A stretch of 64,000 bases of DNA from Nocardioides salarius (GTDB lineage: Bacteria > Actinomycetota > Actinomycetes > Propionibacteriales > Nocardioidaceae): contig NZ_JAFBBZ010000001.1 in the NCBI RefSeq assembly GCF_016907435.1, positions 992,001 through 1,056,000 on the forward strand, written 5' to 3'. Below the pieces are notes generated by a model. It made no database searches, was not told the DNA's origin, and saw only the letters and a program-made list of their open reading frames with translations. Position 1 is the stretch's first letter. Each line of letters opens with the position of its first letter. This document shows positions 48,331 through 56,538 of the stretch, piece by piece. The position numbers and the translations under genes are program-made.

Positions 48331-49953
48331 TCAGCGCCGCGGGCGCGGCACCGGGCCGAAGTCGCGGAAGCAGGCCCTGGCGCCGCCGCAGCGGTTCAGC
48401 GCCGACAACCGGCGCTCCAGCTCGCGGCGCACCTTGCGGTAGCGGGGCTGGCCGGCCACGTTGCGGATCTGCTGCGGGTCGGCGCGGCGGTCGAAGAGCT
48501 CGGCGAAGGGCCGGCCCGAGCGCCGCTTCCACTTGGTGAAGGTGTAGTCGGCGGTGCGCACGCCGCGGTACATCCACGCGCCGGTGCCGTCGCGGGCCGA
48601 GCGGGCGCCGGCCTGCACCAGAGTGGTGTCGCCTGCGGGCCGGGCACCGCCCATCAGCGCCGGCGTCAGGTCACGGCCGTCCTGGAGGCGTCCGGGCCGG
48701 GCGCCGGCCAGCGAGGCGATGGTCGGCGCCAGGTCGACGGTGGTGGCCGGCCAGGTCGGCCGCGAGCGCTCGATGCCCGGGCCGCGCACCAGCAGCGGCA
48801 CCCGCAGCGCCTCCTCGTAAGGCACGATCTTGCCGGAGTAGCGGTGCTCGCCCAGCAGGTAGCCGTTGTCGGAGGTGAACATGATGACGGTGTTGCTCAG
48901 CTCGCCGGCCTCGCGCAGCGACGTCACGATCCGCGCGACCCCCTCGTCGACGCTCTGCAGCGAGCGGATCCGGTCGAGGAAGAACTTCTGGGTGTGCCCG
49001 CGGGAGGCCACCGGCCTGCCTTCGACCAGGGGGTTGGGGCGGTGCTGCGGGGCGTCGTACGACCGCTTCTTCAGGCTGGGCGCCTTGGCGTTGCGGCGGG
49101 CGTCGGCGTACTTGCGCTCGGGCGTGGGCCCGTTCTTGCAGCTGCCCTCACCGCACTCGCCGTGCGGGGCGAAGTAGGAGCTCCAGATGAAGAACGGCTT
49201 CGGGTCCGCCTCCGGCGCGGCGTCGGGCTGCTCGGGATCGCGGCCCTGCGACCAGCTGTCGATCAGCTCGACGGTGCGGTCGGTGGTGTAGGTGCTGGAG
49301 TAGGCCTGGCCGTCGTTGTAGCGCTGCTTGACGCCCTGGGTGAACATCTTGAAGTCGTAGTAGCCGAACGTCGAGGTGCGCGGCACGTCGAACCACTCCC
49401 AGCCCGTCGGCACGCCGTCGCGCTGGGGCTTCCAGTGCGTGATGAACTTCCCGACCATGCCGGTGTGGTAGCCGCTCTCGTAGAGCCACTTGGGCAGCGT
49501 GTTGTGGGGGTCCTCGAGCCGGCGGTAGCCGCCGTACTCGCCGCCGTTGGAGTGCACGCCGTTGTTCTGGGCGAACTGGCCCGAGACGATCTCGGCACGG
49601 GCCGGGCAGCACAGCGGGTGCGGGCTGATGGCGTCCTCGAAGGTGGCCCCGGCCCGGCCGAGCAGCCGGCGCGTGCGCGGCATGAAGCGCATGTCGGCGG
49701 CCGTCTGGTCATCGGTGGTGATGAGCACGATGTTGGGGGCCTCGGCGTCCGCCTGCTCGCGCACCGGGGGCAGCGGGGCCTCGTAGTCGTCCGAGACACC
49801 GGCATGCATCGCCGCACCGACCAGGCGCTGGTGCAGCTGGACGGGGTCGACCGTCGTCGTGGTGGTGCCCGCCGAGACCCCGGGCACGACGGCGGCGGCC
49901 AGGGCGAGGGGGGCGAGGGCGAGGACTGCCGAGCGCAGGCGTGGAACAGGCAC
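48331..49953 (-). CDS. Secreted sulfatase
   Basis: The 540-residue protein has a signal segment (SAVLALAPLALAAAVVPGVSA) and then NIVLITTDDQTAADMRFMPR. The key motif CCPARAE supplies the Cys (followed by CPAR) that becomes formylglycine. FTSDNGYLLGEHRYSGK gives the metal-binding region. It would cleave sulfate esters outside the cell. No formylglycine-generating enzyme gene is in the window. The Arg-rich tail is typical of exported actinobacterial copies. Confidence 0.9.
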   Translation of the reverse strand: MPVPRLRSAVLALAPLALAAAVVPGVSAGTTTTTVDPVQLHQRLVGAAMHAGVSDDYEAPLPPVREQADAEAPNIVLITTDDQTAADMRFMPRTRRLLGRAGATFEDAISPHPLCCPARAEIVSGQFAQNNGVHSNGGEYGGYRRLEDPHNTLPKWLYESGYHTGMVGKFITHWKPQRDGVPTGWEWFDVPRTSTFGYYDFKMFTQGVKQRYNDGQAYSSTYTTDRTVELIDSWSQGRDPEQPDAAPEADPKPFFIWSSYFAPHGECGEGSCKNGPTPERKYADARRNAKAPSLKKRSYDAPQHRPNPLVEGRPVASRGHTQKFFLDRIRSLQSVDEGVARIVTSLREAGELSNTVIMFTSDNGYLLGEHRYSGKIVPYEEALRVPLLVRGPGIERSRPTWPATTVDLAPTIASLAGARPGRLQDGRDLTPALMGGARPAGDTTLVQAGARSARDGTGAWMYRGVRTADYTFTKWKRRSGRPFAELFDRRADPQQIRNVAGQPRYRKVRRELERRLSALNRCGGARACFRDFGPVPRPRR

Positions 49954-50003
49954 AGGCGGGAACGTAAAGGACGGTGCCTACCTCGCCGAAATCGTTGGAC
50001 GGC

Positions 50004-50609
50004 TCAGCCCGTCCCGGCACCGGCACCGGCACCGGCACCGGCACCGGCACCAGCGTCGACGTGGGTGTGCGTGTGCATCTTCATCCCCTCGTCGTTGAAG
50101 ATGCTCAGCACCTGCGCGGGCCGCGAGCCCACCGCCGACATGCTGTGCGGGGTGCGGGTGTCGAACTCGGCGGCCTCCCCTCGGGTCAGCACGAGGTCCT
50201 GCTCCCCCAGCAGCAGCCGCAGCCGGCCGGACAGCACGTAGAGCCACTCGTAGCCGTCGTGGGTGCGGCGCTCCGGCGGGCTGTCCACGGGCGGGTAGGT
50301 GATCTTGTACGTCGAGATCGGCGCGCCCTCGGGTGCCAGCGGCACGATCAGCATCCCCTGCCGCCGGATCGGCGCCCGCCGCACCCGGGGGTCGGGGGTC
50401 TGGGTCGAGACGAGGTCGTCGAGGCGGATGCCCAGCTGGCGGGTCAGCGGCATCAGCAGCTCGAGGCTGGCCTGGCGCTTGCCCGACTCCAGGCGCGAGA
50501 GCGTGCTGGGCGAAATGCCGGCCCGCTCGGCCAGGTCGTCGAGGGTCCAGCCCCGGTCGTTGCGGGCGGCCCGCAGCCGCGCCCCCACGTGTGCCAGCTC
50601 GTCAGTCAT
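50004..50609 (-). CDS. XRE-cupin regulator with an Ala-Gly repeat tail
   Basis: The 201-residue protein begins MTDELAHVGARLRAARNDRG and has an XRE HTH (LDDLAERAGISPSTLSRLESGKR) followed by a cupin domain with WLYVLSGRLRLLLGEQDLVL. The C-terminus is [17 protein letters not shown], encoded by a hexanucleotide repeat. It faces the reductase-methyltransferase gene across a palindrome and likely represses both itself and that gene. The ATG at 50609 is preferred; the 24-nt longer frame adds nothing conserved. Confidence 0.85.
   Translation of the reverse strand: MTDELAHVGARLRAARNDRGWTLDDLAERAGISPSTLSRLESGKRQASLELLMPLTRQLGIRLDDLVSTQTPDPRVRRAPIRRQGMLIVPLAPEGAPISTYKITYPPVDSPPERRTHDGYEWLYVLSGRLRLLLGEQDLVLTRGEAAEFDTRTPHSMSAVGSRPAQVLSIFNDEGMKMHTHTHVDAGAGAGAGAGAGAGTG
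50014..50051. repeat. CCGGCA hexanucleotide repeat in the regulator gene
   Basis: About six perfect CCGGCA units encode the Ala-Gly tail on the minus strand. Slippage by whole units keeps the frame. Confidence 0.85.
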
Positions 50610-50616
50610 GGACCAA

Positions 50617-50651
50617 TCTTGCCATATTCGCAAGAATTATTGCGAGATTGG
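50617..50651. promoter_or_regulatory. Nested palindromes between XRE-cupin and reductase genes
   Basis: TCTTGC-N7-GCAAGA at 50617-50635 and TCGCAA-N6-TTGCGA at 50628-50645 overlap; CCAATCT and AGATTGG bracket them. The whole gap is only 65 bp, so a single regulator could block both promoters. Confidence 0.65.
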
Positions 50652-50674
50652 CATAGGTCGGGTGCACTGGGTCC

Positions 50675-52363
50675 ATGGACGACGAGACGATGACCGAGAA
50701 CGACACTCCTGACCCGGCCGAGGCCTGGGACGTGGTGGTCGTGGGCGGCGGCGCCGCAGGGCTGGCGGCGGCGCTGATGCTGGGCCGGGCTCGACGCCGA
50801 GTGCTGGTGGTCGACGCCGGCGAGCCGCGCAACCGCTACGCCGCGCACATGCACGGGGTGCTGGGCCACGACGGCATCGACCCGGCCGACCTGGTGGCGC
50901 GCGGGCGGGCCGAGGTGGCGGCGTACGACGTCGAGGTGCGCGCGGGGCGGGTCGACCGCGTCGAGCGGGCCGACCCCGAGGCCGGGGACGGGCTGCTCGT
51001 ACACCTGGGCGCGAGCGGGGTCGTGCGGACCCGGGCACTGGTGGCGGCCACCGGCATCACCGACGTGCTGCCGGAGGTGCCGGGCCTGGCCGAGCGGTGG
51101 GGCGCGAGCGTGCTGCACTGCCCCTACTGCCACGGGTGGGAGGTGCGGGGTCGCCGGCTGGGCGTGCTGCTCACCAGCCCCGCGAGCCTGCACCAGGCCC
51201 AGCTGCTGCGGCAGTGGAGCGACGACGTGACCGTCCTCAGCGCGGCCGTCGAGCCGCTGGAGGAGGAGACCGCGCGGCGGCTGCGCAGCCGCGGCGTGCG
51301 CCTGGTCGCCGAGCCGGTGGTCGAGGTGCTCGGCGAGGGCCGGGACCTGAGCGGGGTGCGCACCGCCGCCGGCGAGGTGGTCGCGCTCGACGCGCTCTTC
51401 ACCGCCGGCCGCCCGCTCCCCCACGACGCGTTCCTCGACGGCCTCGACCTGACACGCGAGGACGGGCCGTTCGGCAGGGTGCTGGCCGTGGACCCCACGG
51501 GGCGCACCAGCCACGATCGGGTCTGGGCGGTCGGCAACGTGGTGCAGCCGATGGCCAACGTGCCGATGGTGACCGGCGCCGGGGCGATGACCGGCGCCTT
51601 CGTCAACGCAGTGCTGGTGGAGGAGGAGTTCGACGCGGCCGAGGCGGCCACCCAGCGGGTCACCACGCACTGGGAGGACTGGTACGCCGGGTCCGCACCG
51701 CTGTGGTCGGGACGCGTCAACGCGACGACCGCCGACGTGGTGGCCACGCTGCCGGTGGGCGAGGCGCTCGACCTCGGCTGCGGCGAGGGCGGCGACGCGG
51801 TCTGGCTGGCCGAGCAGGGCTGGCGGGTGACGGCCGTCGACGTCTCCGCGACCGCGGTGGCCCGGGGCGCGGCGGGCGCCGAGCAGCGGGGCGTGGCGGA
51901 GCGCATCGACTGGCACGCCCACGACCTGGCCTCGTGGCGCACCGAGCAGACCTTCGACCTGGTGACGGCCTCGTTCCTGCACTCCGAGGTCGAGCTGCCG
52001 CGCGCGGAGATCCTGCGCCGCGCCGCCGGGAGGCTGCGCCCGGGCGGCCACCTGCTGGTGGTCTCCCACGTCTTCGAGTCCGATGCCGACATCCCGCCGT
52101 GGGCGTCGGCGCGCCGCGAGCAGGCCGACCACGAGCCCCACGACCACGCGCACCGACACGGGCACGCGCACGGGGACGGGCACGGGCAGGACACCGCGAT
52201 GCCCGAGCTGCTGCTGCCCCACGAGGAGGTGGCCGCGTTGGCCCTCGACCCCGCCGAGTGGTCGCTCGAGCTGAGCGAGGTGCGACCGCGTGAGGCCACC
52301 GGCCCCGACGGGGTGCAGCGGGCCGTCGTCAAGGACGGCGTCGTCCTGCTGCGGCGCCGCTGA
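50675..52363 (+). CDS. Thioredoxin reductase-like / SAM methyltransferase fusion
   Basis: The 562-residue protein has an N-terminal FAD domain (VVVVGGGAAGLAAALMLGRA, then CPYCHGWEVRGRRLGVLL and GAGAMTGAF). The C-terminal half is a class I methyltransferase with LDLGCGEGGDAVWLAEQGW. A His-rich loop (HEPHDHAHRHGHAHGDGHG) lies inside it. Such fusions are known in actinobacteria, but the His-rich loop suggests metal or metalloid handling. The reductase CxxC looks like CPYC. It diverges from the XRE-cupin regulator. Reaction unknown. Confidence 0.82.
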   Translation: MDDETMTENDTPDPAEAWDVVVVGGGAAGLAAALMLGRARRRVLVVDAGEPRNRYAAHMHGVLGHDGIDPADLVARGRAEVAAYDVEVRAGRVDRVERADPEAGDGLLVHLGASGVVRTRALVAATGITDVLPEVPGLAERWGASVLHCPYCHGWEVRGRRLGVLLTSPASLHQAQLLRQWSDDVTVLSAAVEPLEEETARRLRSRGVRLVAEPVVEVLGEGRDLSGVRTAAGEVVALDALFTAGRPLPHDAFLDGLDLTREDGPFGRVLAVDPTGRTSHDRVWAVGNVVQPMANVPMVTGAGAMTGAFVNAVLVEEEFDAAEAATQRVTTHWEDWYAGSAPLWSGRVNATTADVVATLPVGEALDLGCGEGGDAVWLAEQGWRVTAVDVSATAVARGAAGAEQRGVAERIDWHAHDLASWRTEQTFDLVTASFLHSEVELPRAEILRRAAGRLRPGGHLLVVSHVFESDADIPPWASARREQADHEPHDHAHRHGHAHGDGHGQDTAMPELLLPHEEVAALALDPAEWSLELSEVRPREATGPDGVQRAVVKDGVVLLRRR

Positions 52364-52416
52364 CCCGGCCCGAACTTCCCGCCCACCCGGCCCGAACCTC
52401 CCGCCCACCCGGCCCG
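52363..52416. repeat. 22-bp tandem repeat after the fusion gene
   Basis: ACCCGGCCCGAACTTCCCGC-type units repeat at 52363, 52385 and, in part, 52407. Nothing else coding is seen from here to the tmRNA gene. Confidence 0.55.
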
Positions 52417-52472
52417 GCCTGTCCACGCACGGAGGCTCTCGCGCGGACCAAGGGTCCGCACGAGCACAAGCA

Positions 52473-52507
52473 CGAGAGCCGCCCCGACGAGGTCGGGGCG
52501 GCTCTCG
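52473..52507. terminator. Strong 16-bp hairpin between the fusion gene and ssrA
   Basis: CGAGAGCCGCCCCGAC (52473-52488) and GTCGGGGCGGCTCTCG (52492-52507) pair perfectly over a 3-nt loop. It probably ends both the fusion mRNA and the tmRNA. Confidence 0.75.
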
Positions 52508-52545
52508 ACAAGAGGGCTGAGCCATGCAGATGGCTGGTTGGCTGG

Positions 52546-52915
52546 TGGTGGAGCTGGCGGGAATCGAACCCGCGTCCTCGAGCGTCGAACCTGGTCTTCT
52601 CCGGGTGCAGTCTGTGATGTCGTTTTCTCAGCCCCGGTGCTCGCACAGACACGTCACCGACGGGCTCAGTCAGGTTTGAGTCCCGATCACCCATCCTGAC
52701 TACAGGTGATCAGCAAGTCTCCTAGTCGACGCCAGGATCCGGGACGGAGACGGGTGCCCGGTCTGACGCTTCGATCACTGCTCAGGCAGCGAGAGCGAAG
52801 GAACTGCGATTGGTGTTGGCAGTTATTGGTTTCCAGCGATCGTTTACGAGATGACGCTGGCTTCTCGACCCGCTTCTCCAGGAACTAACGTCCCAAGTCG
52901 AAACCGATCAGCCCC
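52546..52915 (-). ncRNA. ssrA: tmRNA
   Basis: The minus strand reads from GGGGCTGATCGGTTTCGAC at 52915 to ACGCGGGTTCGATTCCCGCC and CAGCTCCACCA at the 3' end. The acceptor stem pairs GGGGCUG with CAGCUCC, including a G-U pair at the third position, the tRNA-Ala identity element. The T-arm, a resume codon and a tag reading frame are present. It rescues stalled ribosomes with SmpB, encoded 3.1 kb away at 56011. An ORF there on either strand is spurious. A GNAT gene sits between it and the HNH genes. Confidence 0.95.
52782..52820 (-). other. tmRNA tag reading frame (ANTNRSSFALAA)
   Basis: From GCC at 52820 the codons give ANTNRSSFALAA and then TGA. The -ALAA end is the proteolysis signal typical of actinobacterial tags. 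Confidence 0.9.
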
Positions 52916-52964
52916 TCTTGAGTTGTACCTGCTTGCACAGGTTACCTTCCCCAACCACGGCAGG

Positions 52965-53522
52965 TCACGTCGCATTCCCGTCGGGCCACGAAGTCCGCCC
53001 CACCCACTCGTCGTCGAGCATCGCGTACTCGACCTCGTCCACCCAGCCGAGCTCGCGGTGCCACAACGCCTTGACGGCGTGGCGCTCCCGGCGCATCCCT
53101 GCCTGCTCGAGCACGCGCACGGAGGCGACGTTGTCGAGGTTCGCCGCCGCGGTCACCCGACGCAGCCCGAGCCGCTCGAAGGCCGCCCACAGCAGGGCAC
53201 GCGCGGTGGCGGTCCCGACACCCTGGCCGGCGGCACCGGGTCGCACGATGGAACCGATCACGCCCCCGGTGGCCTGAGGGTGGCCTGGCTGCCCGGAGCC
53301 GTCGACGATGTCGAGGAACCCCATGGCCACGACCTGTCCGTCACGCTCCACGACACACGAATAGTCCGTCGCGCTGTCCGGCACCGCTAGCCACTCGCGA
53401 CGCAGGTCGTCGAGCTCGACGTGGGTGCGCACCATGAACCGGTTGACGTCGGGATCGTTGCGGAAGGACTGCAACACCTCGATGTCGGCCTCCGTGGCCT
53501 CTCGAAACAGCAGAGCGCCCAT
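52965..53522 (-). CDS. GNAT acetyltransferase, RimJ/RimL type
   Basis: The 185-residue protein begins MGALLFREATEADIEVLQSF and has the acetyl-CoA loop VRPGAAGQGVGTATARALL and VTAAANLDNVASVRVLEQAG. This matches the RimJ/RimL-type GNAT group; the acceptor is unknown. ATG at 53522 gives the conserved N-terminus; an ATG at 53582 would add 20 residues. It lies 49 bp from the ssrA 5' end. Confidence 0.85.
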   Translation of the reverse strand: MGALLFREATEADIEVLQSFRNDPDVNRFMVRTHVELDDLRREWLAVPDSATDYSCVVERDGQVVAMGFLDIVDGSGQPGHPQATGGVIGSIVRPGAAGQGVGTATARALLWAAFERLGLRRVTAAANLDNVASVRVLEQAGMRRERHAVKALWHRELGWVDEVEYAMLDDEWVGRTSWPDGNAT

Positions 53523-53642
53523 CCGCACCGGCCAAGGGCTGCCGAGGCCGTGCACTCCGCCCGCTCCAGTCACGGGCGGCATCGTGCCACGACGGGCCGG
53601 GCACGGCGTCGCGACAGGCTCGAAGAAGTTCTCCACAGATTG

Positions 53643-53658
53643 TCGAACTGGTGTTCCC
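53643..53658. promoter_or_regulatory. LexA-like box TCGAAC-TGGT-GTTCCC before HNH copy 3
   Basis: Identical in 16 bases to the box before copy 2, 31 bp upstream of the start codon and flanked by the same conserved sequence. Confidence 0.7.
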
Positions 53659-53676
53659 ATCCGGTCTTTGCCTTGA

Positions 53677-53688
53677 GAGAATGGACCC
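53677..53688 (+). promoter_or_regulatory. -10 box (GAGAAT) of HNH copy 3
   Basis: GAGAAT at 53677-53682, then 6 nt, then ATG at 53689; shared with copy 2 except for spacing. Confidence 0.5.
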
Positions 53689-55071
53689 ATGACGGTCCAG
53701 GCGCTCCCCACCCCCACCGCGGCCCCCGCGGTGAGCGAGGCGAGCGCCCACCTGGCCCGGGCCCACGAGGTCGCGCTCGAGCGGGTGCACCGCGACGAGC
53801 TCGCCCAGCTGCTCACCACACTGGCCACGTTGGAGTCCCAGACCGAGGCGCTGCGCCTCAAGGTCCTCGCCGAGGCCGAACGCCGCCAGGTCGCCACCGA
53901 CGAGGCCGCCACCGGCACCGACGCCTGGGCCGCCGCACTGACCGGCACCACCCGCGAGATCAACGCCGGCGGACTCCACCTCGCCCAGCTCCTCAAGACC
54001 AAGTACCACCACACCCGCCAGGCCTACGCCGCCGGACAGCTGCGCGCCGACCAGGTCCGCGTCATCGTCCGCGCCGCCGAACAAGCACCCCTCGAAACCA
54101 CCCCCGCCCAGCTCGCGGCCGCCGAGGAGGTCCTGGTCAACAAGGCCACCGGCACCGGCACCAGGTCAGGCCGCCCCATGAACGCCAAACGCCTGCGCCA
54201 AGCAGCCCGACGGATGCTCGACATCGTCGACCACGACCTGGCCGACAAGCACGAAGCGATCATGCTCGGGCGCGAATCACGCCGCGCCAAGCACGAGACC
54301 TACCTCGCCCTGCACGACAACGGCGACGGCACCTACACCGGCAAGTTCACCATCCCCGAGCTCCACGGCTCCCTGCTCCGCACCGCACTCGAGACCCTCT
54401 CCGCACCCCGACGGCTCAACAAGACCCGCACCAGCCCCGAGGGCGAGACCATCTCCGGCTACGACGAATCAGCACCCACCGGCCCCGGCCACGGCCTGTC
54501 CGGGTGGGAAATCGCAGGCAACGCCCTGTGCGAGCTCATCGAGCACCTGCCCACCGACGGCTGGAACGGCGCCAACGCCCTGACTCTGCTGGTCACGATG
54601 ACCGCCGAGGACCTCACCCACGACCTCACCCAGGCCGGGAAGCTCGACCCCGCCGACTGGCCCGACTGGCACGGACCCGACGAGACCGGCACCGCCAAGC
54701 TCGACACCGGCATCCGCACCGCCGCCGGCGACCTGCGCCGCCTGGCCTGCGAAGCAGGCCTCGTCCCCGCCGTCCTCAACACCAAATCCGTCCCCCTCGA
54801 CCTCGGCAGGACCAGACGGCTGCACAGCCACCATCAACGAAAAGCCTTGGCTCTGGTCCACGACACGTGTGCGATCGGGACCTGCGAACGACCCTTCGCC
54901 TGGTCCGAGATCCACCACCTGACCCCCTGGTCACACCACGGCGACACCGACCTCGACGCCATCCCCCTCTGCTCCTGGCACCACCACCGCGCCCACGACC
55001 CCCGATGGCACCTCACCCAGCACCCCCTGCGCGGCTGGGAGCTGCGGGCCCGTCGACGTACCCGCCGCTGA
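53689..55071 (+). CDS. HNH endonuclease with DUF222 domain, copy 3
   Basis: The 460-residue protein starts MTVQALPTPTAAPAVSEASA, then shares with copy 2 the DUF222 part, the Gly-rich KFTIPELHGSLLRTALETLS stretch and the HNH end CAIGTCERPFAWSEIHHLTP. The first ~60 residues differ from copy 2; after that the match is ungapped to the C-terminus. The stop codon lies in the stem of a hairpin shared with the amidohydrolase gene. Confidence 0.9.
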   Translation: MTVQALPTPTAAPAVSEASAHLARAHEVALERVHRDELAQLLTTLATLESQTEALRLKVLAEAERRQVATDEAATGTDAWAAALTGTTREINAGGLHLAQLLKTKYHHTRQAYAAGQLRADQVRVIVRAAEQAPLETTPAQLAAAEEVLVNKATGTGTRSGRPMNAKRLRQAARRMLDIVDHDLADKHEAIMLGRESRRAKHETYLALHDNGDGTYTGKFTIPELHGSLLRTALETLSAPRRLNKTRTSPEGETISGYDESAPTGPGHGLSGWEIAGNALCELIEHLPTDGWNGANALTLLVTMTAEDLTHDLTQAGKLDPADWPDWHGPDETGTAKLDTGIRTAAGDLRRLACEAGLVPAVLNTKSVPLDLGRTRRLHSHHQRKALALVHDTCAIGTCERPFAWSEIHHLTPWSHHGDTDLDAIPLCSWHHHRAHDPRWHLTQHPLRGWELRARRRTRR

Positions 55072-55088
55072 CCCCTCCCGGGGGGTCA
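55069..55088. terminator. Small hairpin that contains both stop codons
   Basis: TGACCCC (55069-55075) and GGGGTCA (55082-55088) pair around 6 nt. The TGA of the HNH gene and the TGA of the convergent amidohydrolase are both in its arms. A weak bidirectional terminator. Confidence 0.5.
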
Positions 55089-56018
55089 GGCGGGTGCGGG
55101 CGCGCCGAGGAGGGCGGCGGCGTTGTGCCAGCAGACGGCGCGCAGCCAGTCGTCGCCCAGTCCGAGTCCGGCCAGGCCCTCGAGCTGGTGGCCGTAGGGG
55201 TAGGGGATCGTCGGGAAGTCGGTGCCGAGCAGGATCCGGTCGCCCTGGTCGGCCAGGCGCACCATCAGCTCGTCGGGGTAGGTGGTCGGCCAGAAGTCCG
55301 TGAAGATCATCGTGGTGTCGAGGTGCACCCGGTCGTACCGCTCGGCCAGGGCCAGGAAGTCCAGGTAGTCCGGCGCCCCCATGTGCGCCACGACCAGGCA
55401 GAGCCGGGGGTGCGCGGCCAGGACCCGGGCCATCGGCGCCGGCCCGGTGAAGTCGTTGCCCACCGGCGCGTGGCCGGCGTGCACGACGACCGGGGTGCCG
55501 GCCTCGGCGAGCAGCCCCCAGACCGGGTCGAGCAGCGGGTCGTCGAGGTCGAACTCCCCCACCTGCACGTGCACCTTGAAGATCTCGACACCGGCCTCGA
55601 TGCCGGCCGAGACGTAGGCCCCGGCCTCGGGCTCGGGGTAGAAGGTCGCCGACCACAACGACTCGGGCACCTGCTGCTTGAACTGCGCGGCCCAGTCGTT
55701 GAGGTAGTCGGCGATGCCGGGCCGGTGGGCGTAGGGCAGCGTCGAGAAGCGGCGTACGCCGAGCTCGCGCAGCTGCTCGACGCGCTCCTCGACCGTGCCG
55801 CGGTAGCGGATCGGCCAGGGCCGGCCGATCTTGGGGCCGGCCTCGTCGAACTGGGCCCACACCCGGCGCTGGATGTTGTCGGGCAGGAAGTGGGTGTGCA
55901 CGTCGAGCAGGCCGGGCAGGCCCAGCCCGCGCCAGAAGCCGGTGACGTCCTCGACCTCCTGGGCCCAGCTCACCTCGGACCCGGTCCCGGCAGCCGCTCC
56001 GGCGCCGGGCTCAGTCAC
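55086..56018 (-). CDS. Amidohydrolase-2 family metal-dependent hydrolase
   Basis: The 310-residue protein has [18 protein letters not shown] with the HxH metal motif, [27 protein letters not shown] and [14 protein letters not shown], typical of the amidohydrolase-2 (decarboxylase-like) family. The start GTG overlaps the smpB stop by 8 bp, so it is in the smpB operon. Substrate unknown. Confidence 0.87.
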   Translation of the reverse strand: MTEPGAGAAAGTGSEVSWAQEVEDVTGFWRGLGLPGLLDVHTHFLPDNIQRRVWAQFDEAGPKIGRPWPIRYRGTVEERVEQLRELGVRRFSTLPYAHRPGIADYLNDWAAQFKQQVPESLWSATFYPEPEAGAYVSAGIEAGVEIFKVHVQVGEFDLDDPLLDPVWGLLAEAGTPVVVHAGHAPVGNDFTGPAPMARVLAAHPRLCLVVAHMGAPDYLDFLALAERYDRVHLDTTMIFTDFWPTTYPDELMVRLADQGDRILLGTDFPTIPYPYGHQLEGLAGLGLGDDWLRAVCWHNAAALLGAPAPA

Positions 56019-56490
56019 GCATGCCCTTGAGACGACGGCCCACGGCCTGCTCGACCTCGCGCTTGGCGGTGCGCTCGGCGATCGAGTGGCGCTTGTCCCA
56101 GTGCTTCTTGCCCTTGGCCAGGCCGATCTCGACCTTGGCCCGGCCGTTGACGAAGTAGAGCGACAGCGGGATGACCGTCAGGCCCTTCTCGCTGACGCGA
56201 CGCTCGATCTTGTCGATCTCGACCCGGTTGAGCAGCAGCTTGCGCTTGCGGCGGGCGGCGTGGTTGGTCCAGGTGCCCTGCGAGTACTCCGGGATGTGCA
56301 CCCCGTGCAGCCAGGCCTCGTTGCGGTCGATGTCGACGAACCCGTCGACCAGGCTCGCGCGGCCCATCCGCAGCGACTTCACCTCGGTGCCCTGCAGCAC
56401 CAGGCCGGCCTCGAAGGTGTCCTCGATCGCGTAGTCGTGGCGCGCCTTCTTGTTCTGCGCCACCATCTTCTGTCCCTGCTCCCTGGCCAT
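56011..56490 (-). CDS. smpB: SsrA-binding protein SmpB
   Basis: The 159-residue protein has [40 protein letters not shown] and the basic tail [20 protein letters not shown], all typical of SmpB. It binds tmRNA and stalled ribosomes. In many genomes it is next to ssrA; here three genes separate them. The start is supported by GAGAAT 6 nt before it. Confidence 0.96.
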   Translation of the reverse strand: MAREQGQKMVAQNKKARHDYAIEDTFEAGLVLQGTEVKSLRMGRASLVDGFVDIDRNEAWLHGVHIPEYSQGTWTNHAARRKRKLLLNRVEIDKIERRVSEKGLTVIPLSLYFVNGRAKVEIGLAKGKKHWDKRHSIAERTAKREVEQAVGRRLKGMRD

Positions 56491-56502
56491 CCGTCCATTC
56501 TC
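56491..56502 (-). promoter_or_regulatory. -10 box (GAGAAT) of smpB
   Basis: Minus-strand GAGAAT at 56497-56502, then 6 nt, then ATG at 56490. Confidence 0.45.
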
Positions 56503-56538
56503 CCAGGTCAGGTCAACGCAGATGTCGGGCGGGACCGG

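Noticed and set aside
52546..52560. Integrase attachment site at the tmRNA 3' end
   Set aside because: No second copy of the 3' end and no integrase gene are in the window.
52546..52600. Isolated tRNA gene
   Set aside because: The tRNA-like end belongs to tmRNA; the 5' part and tag frame are present.
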